This document shows positions 1-7,560 of a stretch of DNA of 64,000 bases, piece after piece. Below the pieces are notes generated by a model. That model had not been told where the DNA came from. It ran no database searches and saw only the letters and a list, made by a program, of their open reading frames with translations. This DNA comes from Deinococcus deserti VCD115. GTDB taxonomy: Bacteria; Deinococcota; Deinococci; Deinococcales; Deinococcaceae. The translations under genes and the position numbers were made by a program. The stretch lies in assembly GCF_000020685.1 (NCBI RefSeq), contig NC_012526.1, forward strand, positions 2,396,001 through 2,460,000, in the 5' to 3' direction. Positions within the stretch are counted from its first letter, which is position 1. Each line of letters begins with the position of its first letter.

Positions 1-493
1 CTGTCTCGAAACCATCGGGCTGACCAGCCATCCCGGCAGCGTGCACGAGCAGCACACCTTTCCGGACAAGTACCTCCAGGACCAGCCCCTGGAAGTTCTG
101 ACCGAGGTCGCGCGCGAAGCCATGACGCGCCTGCGCCCCGAGACTGTGCTGACCTTTCCGCCCAACGGCAGCAATGGCCACCCGGATCATGTCACCACCC
201 ACCGTGCGGTGAAGGCTGCCTGGGACAGCCTGCCGGTCACTGATCGCCCCCGGCTGTGGTACTACGCCTCGGACACGCCCCCGGAGAACGAGGCGCTGCG
301 GGCACAGTGGCTCTCCCCCACTGTCCGCCATGATGTCACCGCCCACGTCACCCGGAAATTGCAGGCGATCGGCTGCCACCGCTCGCAGGCACTGAGCACG
401 GTGGACTTTATCCGGAAGTACCCCGAACGCATCACGCTGGAGACCTTTTACGAGGTTGGCGCGGAGCAGCTCAGTCCGGAGTCCACTCGCTGA
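1..493 (+). CDS. PIG-L (LmbE-type) deacetylase, 3' part
   Basis: This is the C-terminal part of a PIG-L family zinc-dependent N-acetyl-sugar deacetylase; the reading frame is open from base 2 and the start lies before the window. The family signature GHPDHVTTHRAV is seen, where the His-Pro-Asp-His block supplies zinc-binding and catalytic residues. In the family these enzymes deacetylate GlcNAc conjugates; in bacillithiol-making bacteria one member (BshB) makes GlcN-malate. A bacillithiol role here is inference, helped by the DinB/YfiT-type gene at 23659. The stop (491-493) overlaps the 3' end of the convergent gene 471-770 by 23 bases. Confidence 0.85.
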   Translation, partial: CLETIGLTSHPGSVHEQHTFPDKYLQDQPLEVLTEVAREAMTRLRPETVLTFPPNGSNGHPDHVTTHRAVKAAWDSLPVTDRPRLWYYASDTPPENEALRAQWLSPTVRHDVTAHVTRKLQAIGCHRSQALSTVDFIRKYPERITLETFYEVGAEQLSPESTR

Positions 494-770
494 CAGGAAT
501 GAAATCCACTCCCTTGGCCTCAGTGCCGGTCACGCGGTACTGACGGTCGAAGCGGATCACCACTTCACCGCGGTCAAAGTGCTGCGGCGAAACAACGGGC
601 TTGCGCAGGATGAAGCTGCCGTCGTCATCCACGCCGATGTGCGCACTTTTGGTAAAGCGCAGTTCGACCACCTCGCCGTGAAGCCGCGTGCGTACCCGCA
701 CGCGGAAGGTCTGGGAATCATCCTGGCGCAGAAAAGGACTGGGTTCGGGGCGGCGAAACAACTTGAACAT
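471..770 (-). CDS. Conserved hypothetical protein, 99 aa
   Basis: A small soluble protein of 99 residues starting MFKLFRRPEP, with an alternating basic/acidic, beta-rich sequence (for example FRVRVRTRLHGEVVELRFT) and no signal peptide or membrane segment. The ATG at 770 is chosen because a very strong Shine-Dalgarno (GGGGGAGGAACC) stands just before it. The open frame runs further upstream to 2594, but that part is antisense to the GGDEF-EAL gene and is not protein-like. I do not recognise a family. It overlaps the end of the PIG-L gene by 23 bases tail to tail. Confidence 0.75.
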   Translation of the reverse strand: MFKLFRRPEPSPFLRQDDSQTFRVRVRTRLHGEVVELRFTKSAHIGVDDDGSFILRKPVVSPQHFDRGEVVIRFDRQYRVTGTEAKGVDFIPVSEWTPD

Positions 771-888
771 GGTTCCTCCCCCGGCTTGGGCCGGGCTCCT
801 TGCAGTGTAGGGCAGCGGCCCGTAACGCCCCACAACTAAAGAAAAGCCGTGCCCAGGGCCAATGTGCCTGAGTCTCCGTACACCTAGG

Positions 889-1527
889 ATGAACAGCATC
901 ATGCCGGTGCTCCCAAGTGCGCACGACACCTTACCGGGAAGGCGCCGCCTGCTGCTGGCCAGTCTGCTGCTGACACTGGCCGGAACCCTTCTGGCGATGG
1001 TCCTGGCACGCAATGACCGCTGGGATCTCCAGGTTGACCGGCCGCTGTACGCGGCGCTGGCACTTGCCATAGCCCTGCTGTGGTGGAGCACCTGGCGCAG
1101 CCGGCTGCCACTGCACCGCAGCACCCAGGCATTGATCGGCTGCGCGGCTGTGTTTATGGCTCTCAAACTGTCGCTGCTGGGCGTCGTCACTGTGGACCAG
1201 AACGTGACCATGCAGGAACTGATGGAGTCATTGAGCTGGCTGTCCCCGGTCATGGCCTGGGCACTGGCCACGGCGTCCTCCCACCAGATGCGGCGCGTCC
1301 TGATGGGGCTGCTGGGGGTGGTGGGAGTGCTGAGCGCCGGGCTGGTGGCCCAGCGCTCAGCTGGCCTGGGGGAGCTGGACCGTGACCTGCTGCGGGTGGC
1401 GCTGCAGCTGAATCTGCCTGGGTGGTGTATTACGGCACCGGGTTCTATCTGTCGCGCACGTCCTCGCTCTCGCGGCTGCAGAGCGAACGCGAAGCCCTGC
1501 AACAGCTGGCCTACCATGACCTGCTGA
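889..1527 (+). pseudogene. N-terminal membrane part of a GGDEF-EAL protein, cut off by a frameshift
   Basis: This frame encodes about six hydrophobic segments (starting RRRLLLASLLLTLAG, then LYAALALAIALLWW, and four more), a typical membrane-anchored sensor region. It stays membrane-like to about position 1420, then turns to nonsense and stops at 1525-1527. The sense continues in another frame from 1422 (next entry). Adding a single C in the CCT at 1417-1419 would read NLPWVVYYGTGFYL and join both parts into one protein of about 630 residues. ATGs at 862, 889 and 901 are all in frame; none has a clear ribosome site. Whether this is a real mutation or a base-calling error cannot be told here. 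Confidence 0.7.
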
Positions 1528-2792
1528 CGGGCCTGCCAGGACGGCTGAGTCTGGAGCGTCAGCTCGACGGGATGACCCGCCCCGAAGTCCAGCCTTTTGC
1601 CCTGCTGTTCGTGGATGTGGATTCCTTCAAGGTCATCAACGACACCCTGGGACACGCTGCGGGCGACCGGCTGCTCAAAACTCTGGGCGGCGAACTGAGG
1701 CGTGTGGCCGGTGAGGACGCACAGGTCTTCCGCCTCAGCGGCGATGAATTCGTGGTGTTGCTGCCCGGAGTAAGGAGCGCAGAAGCTGAGGCCGCCGCCC
1801 GCCGTATCCAGGAAGAAGCGCCGAGGCTTCCCAGCACCCGGGTCGGCGTGGAAACCACACTCAGCATCGGGCTGAGTCTGTGCCCGGACGACGCCCAGAC
1901 TCCCAGCGAACTGCTGCGGCACGCTGACAGCGCCATGTACGCCGTCAAGCGCAGCGGCCGGCGGCATGTGCGCCGCTACCGCCCAGACCAGCACGCCGCC
2001 ACCGAACGCTTTCAGCTGCTCGCGCGTGAGCTGGGGCACGCGCTGGCGCGCCAGGAGCTGCGCCTGGTCTATCAGCCGATCTTCTCCCTGACGGACGGTG
2101 AGATCGTGAAGATCGAGGCACTGGTCCGCTGGCAGCACCCGGTGCTGGGGCCAGTGGGCCCCGATGAATTCATTCCGGTCGCCGAACGTGTGGGTCTGAT
2201 CACGCCTATTGGACTGTGGGTCCTCCAGGAGTCCTGCCAGCAGTTGACACACCTGCCGGGCCTGATGCTCAGCGTGAACGTCAGTGGCCTGCAGCTGATG
2301 CAGCGTGATTTCGTTCCCGGGGTTCTGGAGGTCCTGGACAATCTGAGCCTCAATCCACAGCAGCTGGAACTGGAACTGACCGAAACATCCCTGCTGCACG
2401 AAGACCAGCGGGCTGTTACGGCCCTGCGCGCGCTGCAGGCCCAGGGGGTCCGGGTGGCGCTGGATGATTTCGGGGCGGGCTATTCCAACCTGACACGCCT
2501 GCGGAATCTGCCTATCAGCGACGTCAAGCTGGACCGCTCGTTCGTGACCTGTTTCCTGGACGATGACGATCAGCAACGTCAGCAGGCAGAGCAACTGCTC
2601 CGCGGCGTACTGGATATTGCGCGCAGTCTGAATGTCACCGTCACTGCCGAGGGACTGGAAACTCCGGCCCTGGTGCGCCTGGCCATGGAGATGGGCTGTG
2701 ATCTGGGTCAGGGGTACGCCCTGAGCCTGCCGCTGTCAGCCCCGGAAGTGCAGGATCTGGTTCGCCGCCAGCCCCTGAGCGCCGCTGACTGA
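1422..2792 (+). CDS. GGDEF-EAL cyclic-di-GMP signalling protein, catalytic part (upstream frameshift)
   Basis: The frame holds the end of the last membrane helix, a short helical linker (about residues 15-30), a GGDEF domain and an EAL domain. The cyclase motif is SGDEF, a variant in which the first Gly is Ser; the inhibitory RxxD site expected just before it is absent. The EAL domain has the canonical KIEALVRWQHP block and DDFGAGYSNL, with the later VKLDRSF Lys/Asp, so it looks competent to hydrolyse cyclic-di-GMP to pGpG. GGDEF domains make, EAL domains break, this second messenger. The protein should be fused to the membrane region 889-1420; a frameshift at about 1418 separates them. GTG 1422 is only the first possible start in this frame. 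Confidence 0.8.
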   Translation: MVYYGTGFYLSRTSSLSRLQSEREALQQLAYHDLLTGLPGRLSLERQLDGMTRPEVQPFALLFVDVDSFKVINDTLGHAAGDRLLKTLGGELRRVAGEDAQVFRLSGDEFVVLLPGVRSAEAEAAARRIQEEAPRLPSTRVGVETTLSIGLSLCPDDAQTPSELLRHADSAMYAVKRSGRRHVRRYRPDQHAATERFQLLARELGHALARQELRLVYQPIFSLTDGEIVKIEALVRWQHPVLGPVGPDEFIPVAERVGLITPIGLWVLQESCQQLTHLPGLMLSVNVSGLQLMQRDFVPGVLEVLDNLSLNPQQLELELTETSLLHEDQRAVTALRALQAQGVRVALDDFGAGYSNLTRLRNLPISDVKLDRSFVTCFLDDDDQQRQQAEQLLRGVLDIARSLNVTVTAEGLETPALVRLAMEMGCDLGQGYALSLPLSAPEVQDLVRRQPLSAAD

Positions 2793-2799
2793 ATTTCCG

Positions 2800-2880
2800 G
2801 CCAGGGGTTACGAGGCAGGGCTGAGCTTAAAAGGCTTTCCCGCTCGAGCAGAGGGCAACGGAAGCCGGACCACCCCTGGC
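2800..2880. repeat. Nested inverted repeat downstream of the GGDEF-EAL gene
   Basis: GCCAGGGGT (2800-2808) is matched by ACCCCTGGC (2872-2880), and inside it GGCTTTCC (about 2833-2840) faces GGAAGCC (about 2860-2866). The RNA could form a long imperfect hairpin. There is no U-tract, so a terminator role is uncertain. Nothing else is recognisable in the gap 2793-3048. Confidence 0.3.
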
Positions 2881-3048
2881 TTTCCGTGCGCACGCCCGCA
2901 CGTAGCGAAGGTTATGTCTGAACAGACCCTGCCCTCACTCGTGTTGCGACGACGAAAACCACCGGGCGCCGAGAAGCATGAGCACAACGGGCTGCGTACC
3001 CCCACTCTCTGTCCCGGCTTCTTCTTCGGAAGCGAAACGAGATCTGGC

Positions 3049-4143
3049 TCAGGCTTCCCGCATCAGACGCTGAAGAAGCCGGACATGATCGGGCCAGCGG
3101 TTCAACCGGACATGTTCGTGGGCGGCGTGCGCACCGTCCCCTGGCGCGCCCAGACCGTCAAGGGTTGGAGCGAGGGGCGCGGTAAAGTTGCCATCACTGC
3201 CGCCGCCCACGAATTCTCCACCGACCTCGAAGTTCAGCTCGCGGGCAATCGCCTGTGCCTGCTGAAACAGGTCCAGGGCGCGGGGCGTCTGCTCGAAGGG
3301 CGGGCGGTTGAGGCCCCCAAACACTTCCAGCTGCACGCGTGGGTCGCTGGGCCGCAGGGCGCGGATGCCCTGGGTGACGCGCTCAGCCTCAGCCAGTGTG
3401 GACACACGGATGTCGATGTCCAATTGCGCCTCGGCCGGAATGACGTTCACGGCACTGCCCCCCTGGATCAGGCCCACACTGATGGTGGTCCCGACCTCGG
3501 GACGGGCCAGGGCCTGCGTGGCCAGCACAGCTTCGGCGGCAGCAGTAATGGCGCTGGCTCCCAGTTCGGGTTTGTTGCCTGCATGGCTGGCCACCCCGTG
3601 AAAGCGGAGTGTGAATGTGCCGGTGCCCTTGCGGCCCGTTTTCAGGTTGTGACTGTCAGCTACCGGCGGCTCGACCACCAGCACGACGCGGGCGTTCTCG
3701 GCGGCCGCCTCAATATGGGCGCGGCTGCTGGGACTGCCGATTTCCTCGTCGGGCGTCAGCAGTACCGTGACCCCGCCCACCGGCCACTGGCCGTTCATGG
3801 ACCGCAGCACGTGGAACAGCCCGACGATTCCGGCCTTCATGTCGTAGGTTCCGGGGCCGTAGACCCGGTCATCCTCCTGGCGCCAGGGCATCTGCTCCAG
3901 GGTGCCGTGCGGCCAGACCGTATCGGCATGGGTCAGGACAAGCACGCCTCCACCTGCGTCACTGTCCCCGAAAGTAAACCTGCGGGTGCCGCCGGGCAGG
4001 GCGTGGGTCTCGGCACCCAGGGCGCGGGCCCAGTCTTCCACCACGTCCATCACCCGGGCCACAGCAACCGGATCACTGGATGGGGATTCGATGCTGACAA
4101 GGGTCTTCAGGTCGGCCAGCATGGCCTGCAGGTCAGGAAACAT
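3049..4143 (-). CDS. M20 family metallopeptidase (carboxypeptidase G2-like)
   Basis: A 364-residue zinc peptidase of the M20A type, resembling glutamate carboxypeptidase (CPG2), which removes C-terminal Glu from N-acylated substrates such as folates. The expected dinuclear zinc ligands are visible: His72 in LTHADTVWP, the bridging Asp101 in TYDMKAG, catalytic Glu133/134 in PDEEIGSPSS, Glu158 in VVEPP, and a His near residue 339-344 (AHAAHEHVRL). The GRKGTGTFTLRFHGVASHAG block starts the dimerisation lid domain. There is no signal peptide, so it is probably cytoplasmic; the exact substrate is unknown. The ATG is set by a leaderless -10 box six bases upstream. Confidence 0.9.
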   Translation of the reverse strand: MFPDLQAMLADLKTLVSIESPSSDPVAVARVMDVVEDWARALGAETHALPGGTRRFTFGDSDAGGGVLVLTHADTVWPHGTLEQMPWRQEDDRVYGPGTYDMKAGIVGLFHVLRSMNGQWPVGGVTVLLTPDEEIGSPSSRAHIEAAAENARVVLVVEPPVADSHNLKTGRKGTGTFTLRFHGVASHAGNKPELGASAITAAAEAVLATQALARPEVGTTISVGLIQGGSAVNVIPAEAQLDIDIRVSTLAEAERVTQGIRALRPSDPRVQLEVFGGLNRPPFEQTPRALDLFQQAQAIARELNFEVGGEFVGGGSDGNFTAPLAPTLDGLGAPGDGAHAAHEHVRLNRWPDHVRLLQRLMREA

Positions 4144-4149
4144 GGCCCG

Positions 4150-4155
4150 ATGCTA
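4150..4155 (-). promoter_or_regulatory. Leaderless -10 box of the M20 peptidase gene
   Basis: TAGCAT on the minus strand fits TANNNT and ends exactly six bases before the ATG at 4143, so transcription should begin at or next to the start codon. Confidence 0.65.
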
Positions 4156-4238
4156 CCCCTTTGGCCGCAGTTGCCACAGACAGCAGGGCACCTCCTTCCA
4201 CGAAGAGAGGAGGCGCCCTTGGATGGCAAAAGGCAGAT

Positions 4239-4565
4239 TCAGGCCAGCATGGCCACCTGGCGGGCGTCGGCCTTCACCACTGCGCGGCCTTTCAGGTACA
4301 GGTCATTCAGGGCCTGCGGGCCAAAAATACGGGCCAGCCGGGTACTGGTTAGTTCAATAGTGCTGGTGCCGACTTTAAGTCGAACAATGTCCAGGGTGCC
4401 TGGTACCCACGTGCATGCAAGTTCCTGCATGAGATCTCCTCCAGGGATGTCGATCAGCCCGGACGCAGGGTCTCGGGGAACAAGGTCGAAAAGGCGAACA
4501 CGCCGGATTTCCGGTGTCTTCAGCATAAAAGTGCGCCCATCAGAAAACGTGCGAAATCCCCTCAA
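4239..4565 (-). CDS. Hypothetical protein, about 108 aa
   Basis: The frame encodes up to 108 residues from a TTG at 4565, or 95 residues (MLKTPEIRRV...) from the ATG at 4526; neither start has a convincing ribosome site. The sequence is soluble, of mixed charge, without motif or membrane segment (for example TSTIELTSTRLARIFGPQAL). It fills the space between two well-supported genes on a strand with no competing frame, and its amino-acid make-up is protein-like, which is why I keep it. The family is not recognised and no function can be proposed. Confidence 0.5.
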   Translation of the reverse strand: MRGFRTFSDGRTFMLKTPEIRRVRLFDLVPRDPASGLIDIPGGDLMQELACTWVPGTLDIVRLKVGTSTIELTSTRLARIFGPQALNDLYLKGRAVVKADARQVAMLA

Positions 4566-4650
4566 GTCGTCTTCAGGAATCGATCATGAGCGTCCCGCAG
4601 GACCGAACTGCTGGCCCTGTTCCAGACAGCGGCGTGTGCTTGACTGTGGC

Positions 4651-6660
4651 ATGACGTCACGACAGCCAGAGTCGGAAAGCGCCGCCACCCCGGAAAGCCT
4701 GCTCGATCTTGCCTTTCCCAGTGATCCGCAGATCTCCCCTGATGGCACCCGGGTGGCTTTCGTGCTGTCCCGGGTAGAGGAAGAAGACGTCCACAAGCCC
4801 GAGGCTGACTGGGCCCGCCCACGCTACAAATCCCAGATCTGGCTTTCCTCGGGTGAACAGGCCCAGGCCTTCACCCAGGGCGAGGCGCGTGACGCGGCGC
4901 CACGCTGGTCACCCGACGGCGCCACACTGGCCTTTGTGCGCGACAGCAACGGACGCAAGGGTCAGCTGCACCTGCTGCCGCTGAACGGGGGCGAGGCGCG
5001 GCGGGTGACCGACTTCCGGCAGCCGGTTCAGGACGTGCAGTGGAGCCCGGACGGACGCTTCATCTCGTTTCTGAGCACCGGCGACGACGAGGACAAACGC
5101 GACGAGCGCGGCGAGGCCCGCGTCATCACCCGCCCCCGCTACCGCTTCAACGGCCGTGACTGGCTGCCGGAACGGGCCGCCCGTCTGTGGCTGTACGACG
5201 TGGCACAGGACGATCTGACCGAGTGGCATGCGCCCGCCGTGGAAATCACCAGCGTGGCGTGGTTGCCGGGCAGCGACGGCGTGCTGTTCGTCTCCAGCGT
5301 GGATGAGTTCAGCGCCACGCAGTGGCAGAGTGAGGTCTACCGCCTGCCGCTGTCCGGCGAAGCGGCCCAGATCACGCACTGGAACGCCAGCATCTCGACC
5401 GTGATTCCACATCCGGACGGTGAGCGCTTCGCGCTGGTCGGCCGCCCTGAAGGTCAGGGCAACACCCAGCATGCTCACCTTTATCTGCTTCATCCGAATG
5501 GAGAATTCACGCGTCTGGATGAAGGGCATGATCATCCGGTCGGCAACCTGGTGGGCGGAGACTGCCACGTGGGTGCGCTGCCGGACCGCCCGGTGTGGCT
5601 GGACGCCAGCACCATTCTGTTCTCCAGTACCGTGCGCGGCAGCTGTGGGCTGTTTACCGCCACGCTTGGTGGGCAGGTTCAGGCCCACACGCACGACCCC
5701 GAGGCTGTCATTCCCGCCTTTACCGCACGTGGCGGCGGCGTGGCCGTGATCCGCGAAACTGCCACCCGCTTCCCGGAAGTAGAGCTGAGCGGTCAGCTGG
5801 TGACGGACCTGAACGCCCGGCTTGCCTTCCCGGCACGCGCCCCGCAGCGTGTGACCTTCCAGACCGACCTGGGCGAGGGCGAAGGCTGGGTGCTGCTGCC
5901 CGACGGCCACGCGCCGGCGCCAGCCCTGCTGAGCATTCACGGCGGCCCACACACCGATTACGGCCACGCGTTCACCCACGAGTTCCAGTTGCTGGCGGCG
6001 CGCGGATACGGCGTGTGCTACAGCAACCCGCGCGGCTCGGTGGGCTACGGACAGGCCTGGGTGGATGACATTCACGGCCGCTGGGGCACCGTGGACATGG
6101 CTGACCTGCTGGCCTTCTTCGACCGTTGCCTGGAAGCCCATCCTGTGCTTGACGCCAGCCGCACCGCTGTCATGGGCGGCAGCTACGGCGGCTTCATGAC
6201 CAACTGGATCACGGCGCACACCGACCGCTTCCAGGCCGCTGTGACCGACCGCAGCATCTGTAACCTGATCAGCTTCGGCGGCACCTCGGACATCGGTCTG
6301 CGCTTCTGGGATGACGAGCTGGGCCTCAACTTTCACCGCCGCGCCGACGTGCCGAAACTGTGGGACATGAGCCCGCTGCAGTACGTGGAAAATGTCCGCA
6401 CCCCCACCCTGATCGTCCACAGCGTGCTGGACCACCGCTGTCCTATCGAGCAGGCCGAGCAGTGGTACGCCGCACTGACGCTGCACGGCGTGCCCACCCG
6501 CTTCGTGCGCTTTCCGGGCGAGGATCATGAACTGAGCCGCTCGGGCCGCCCGGACCGGCGCCTGACCCGTCTGCACGAGTACCTGAACTGGCTTGACCGC
6601 TGGCTGGGCAAGGCGCCGGACGCAGCCGCAAGTCCTGAAGTTACCGCCGCGACAGCATAA
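4651..6660 (+). CDS. S9C family serine peptidase (acylaminoacyl-peptidase type)
   Basis: A 669-residue prolyl-oligopeptidase-fold enzyme. The first half has beta-propeller repeats typical of the family (ISPDGTRVAFVLS near residue 28, WSPDGATLAFVRD, WSPDGRFISFLS). The C-terminal alpha/beta-hydrolase domain carries the triad: Ser511 in MGGSYGGFMTNW, Asp594 in SVLDHRCPIEQ and His626 in GEDHELSRSG. The GEDHELSR context is usual for acylaminoacyl peptidases, which release N-acylated residues from short peptides. It has no signal peptide and should be cytoplasmic. The start ATG at 4651 gives the usual family length. Its last 20 bases overlap the convergent EamA gene. Confidence 0.93.
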   Translation: MTSRQPESESAATPESLLDLAFPSDPQISPDGTRVAFVLSRVEEEDVHKPEADWARPRYKSQIWLSSGEQAQAFTQGEARDAAPRWSPDGATLAFVRDSNGRKGQLHLLPLNGGEARRVTDFRQPVQDVQWSPDGRFISFLSTGDDEDKRDERGEARVITRPRYRFNGRDWLPERAARLWLYDVAQDDLTEWHAPAVEITSVAWLPGSDGVLFVSSVDEFSATQWQSEVYRLPLSGEAAQITHWNASISTVIPHPDGERFALVGRPEGQGNTQHAHLYLLHPNGEFTRLDEGHDHPVGNLVGGDCHVGALPDRPVWLDASTILFSSTVRGSCGLFTATLGGQVQAHTHDPEAVIPAFTARGGGVAVIRETATRFPEVELSGQLVTDLNARLAFPARAPQRVTFQTDLGEGEGWVLLPDGHAPAPALLSIHGGPHTDYGHAFTHEFQLLAARGYGVCYSNPRGSVGYGQAWVDDIHGRWGTVDMADLLAFFDRCLEAHPVLDASRTAVMGGSYGGFMTNWITAHTDRFQAAVTDRSICNLISFGGTSDIGLRFWDDELGLNFHRRADVPKLWDMSPLQYVENVRTPTLIVHSVLDHRCPIEQAEQWYAALTLHGVPTRFVRFPGEDHELSRSGRPDRRLTRLHEYLNWLDRWLGKAPDAAASPEVTAATA

Positions 6661-7441
6661 CCGCGCCCGCCAGCGCTATGCCAACGCCCAGCCACTGTGC
6701 TGGGCGTAACCGTTCGCGCAACAAAGCCACCGCCAGCAGCGTGGTCAGGGCCGGATACAGGCTGGTCAACAGGCCAGCCAGAGCCAGTCCGCCTCCCTGC
6801 GCCGAGAGCAGATAAAACAGATTGCCCAAGGTGTCACCAGGCGCCGAGGCCAGCGTCAACCCTGGCGCCTGCGGACGCAGACCAACCAGGCGCATGGCCA
6901 GCGGTACCACCACCAGGGAGCTGGCCACGCGAGCAGCGACCAGAGTCCACAGGACCCCGGGAGCCTGGGCCTGTCCAAGCAGCACAAAGAACAGCCCGAA
7001 CCCCAGCCCGGCCAGCAGTCCCAGGGCCGGGCCCTGGGCTCCCTGAGCACCCCGTCCTGGCGTCAGGCTCAGCAGGCTGCACCCCAGCAGGGCCGCACCA
7101 GCTCCGGCCCAACCCAGTACTCCCAATCTTTCGCCAGCCAGCAAGCCGAACGCTACCGGGACAAGGGCCGACAGCGCGCCGGCACCGACCGACACGGTTC
7201 CCATCGGCCCCAGCGCCAGCGCCCGGTAAAAGGCCAGGACGGCGCCCAGACCTACAACACCGGCTGCAGTGCCCCACCACAGGTCAGAAGCAGGCGGAAC
7301 CGGCTGGTCAAGCAACACAGCCAGAAAGGCCAGAGCCAGAACGCTCAGTGGATGGGTAAGAGCCACCACCCGCAGGGCTGGATCACGCCGGCTGGCCAGG
7401 CCAGACAGGAAGTCACCCACACCATAGGCACCTGCAGACAT
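6641..7441 (-). CDS. EamA/DMT family transporter
   Basis: An inner-membrane protein with about ten hydrophobic helices arranged as two EamA repeats (each about 130 residues); family members export metabolites or amino acids, but the substrate cannot be read from the sequence. The ATG at 7441 gives 266 residues, but the sense continues upstream in frame as NPALWGL, which matches the usual first helix. A CTG at 7465, five bases after an AGGGAG ribosome site, would supply that extension, so the true start may be this non-standard CTG. The 3' end overlaps the S9C gene by 20 bases. Confidence 0.85.
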   Translation of the reverse strand: MSAGAYGVGDFLSGLASRRDPALRVVALTHPLSVLALAFLAVLLDQPVPPASDLWWGTAAGVVGLGAVLAFYRALALGPMGTVSVGAGALSALVPVAFGLLAGERLGVLGWAGAGAALLGCSLLSLTPGRGAQGAQGPALGLLAGLGFGLFFVLLGQAQAPGVLWTLVAARVASSLVVVPLAMRLVGLRPQAPGLTLASAPGDTLGNLFYLLSAQGGGLALAGLLTSLYPALTTLLAVALLRERLRPAQWLGVGIALAGAVMLSRR

Positions 7442-7517
7442 CAGGCCCCACAGCGCAGGATTCAGGACCGCTCCCTGTCAGACATGAGCCGGAGTGTAGC
7501 AACACCGGCGTGAAGAC

Positions 7518-7542
7518 AAAAAAGCCGGGCGCATGGCCCGGC
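7518..7542 (-). terminator. Rho-independent terminator of the RGG-repeat gene
   Basis: Read on the minus strand, GCCGGGC, a 5-base loop and GCCCGGC form a 7-bp stem followed by six U residues, about 20 bases after the stop codon at 7561. Confidence 0.88.
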
Positions 7543-7560
7543 CTTCAGACAGATGTGAGG

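Noticed and set aside
771..2594. Long minus-strand open frame upstream of the 99-aa gene
   Set aside because: It is the complement of the GGDEF-EAL gene; the strong ribosome site at 770 and family-free sequence upstream show that the gene starts at 770.
2914..4650. Very long plus-strand open frame in front of the S9C peptidase
   Set aside because: It is antisense to the well-supported M20 peptidase and the 4239-4565 gene; its amino-acid sequence has no fold-like pattern. The peptidase starts at 4651.
4909..6576. Minus-strand open frame of 555 codons inside the S9C gene
   Set aside because: It is antisense to a complete enzyme with catalytic triad and has no start signals.
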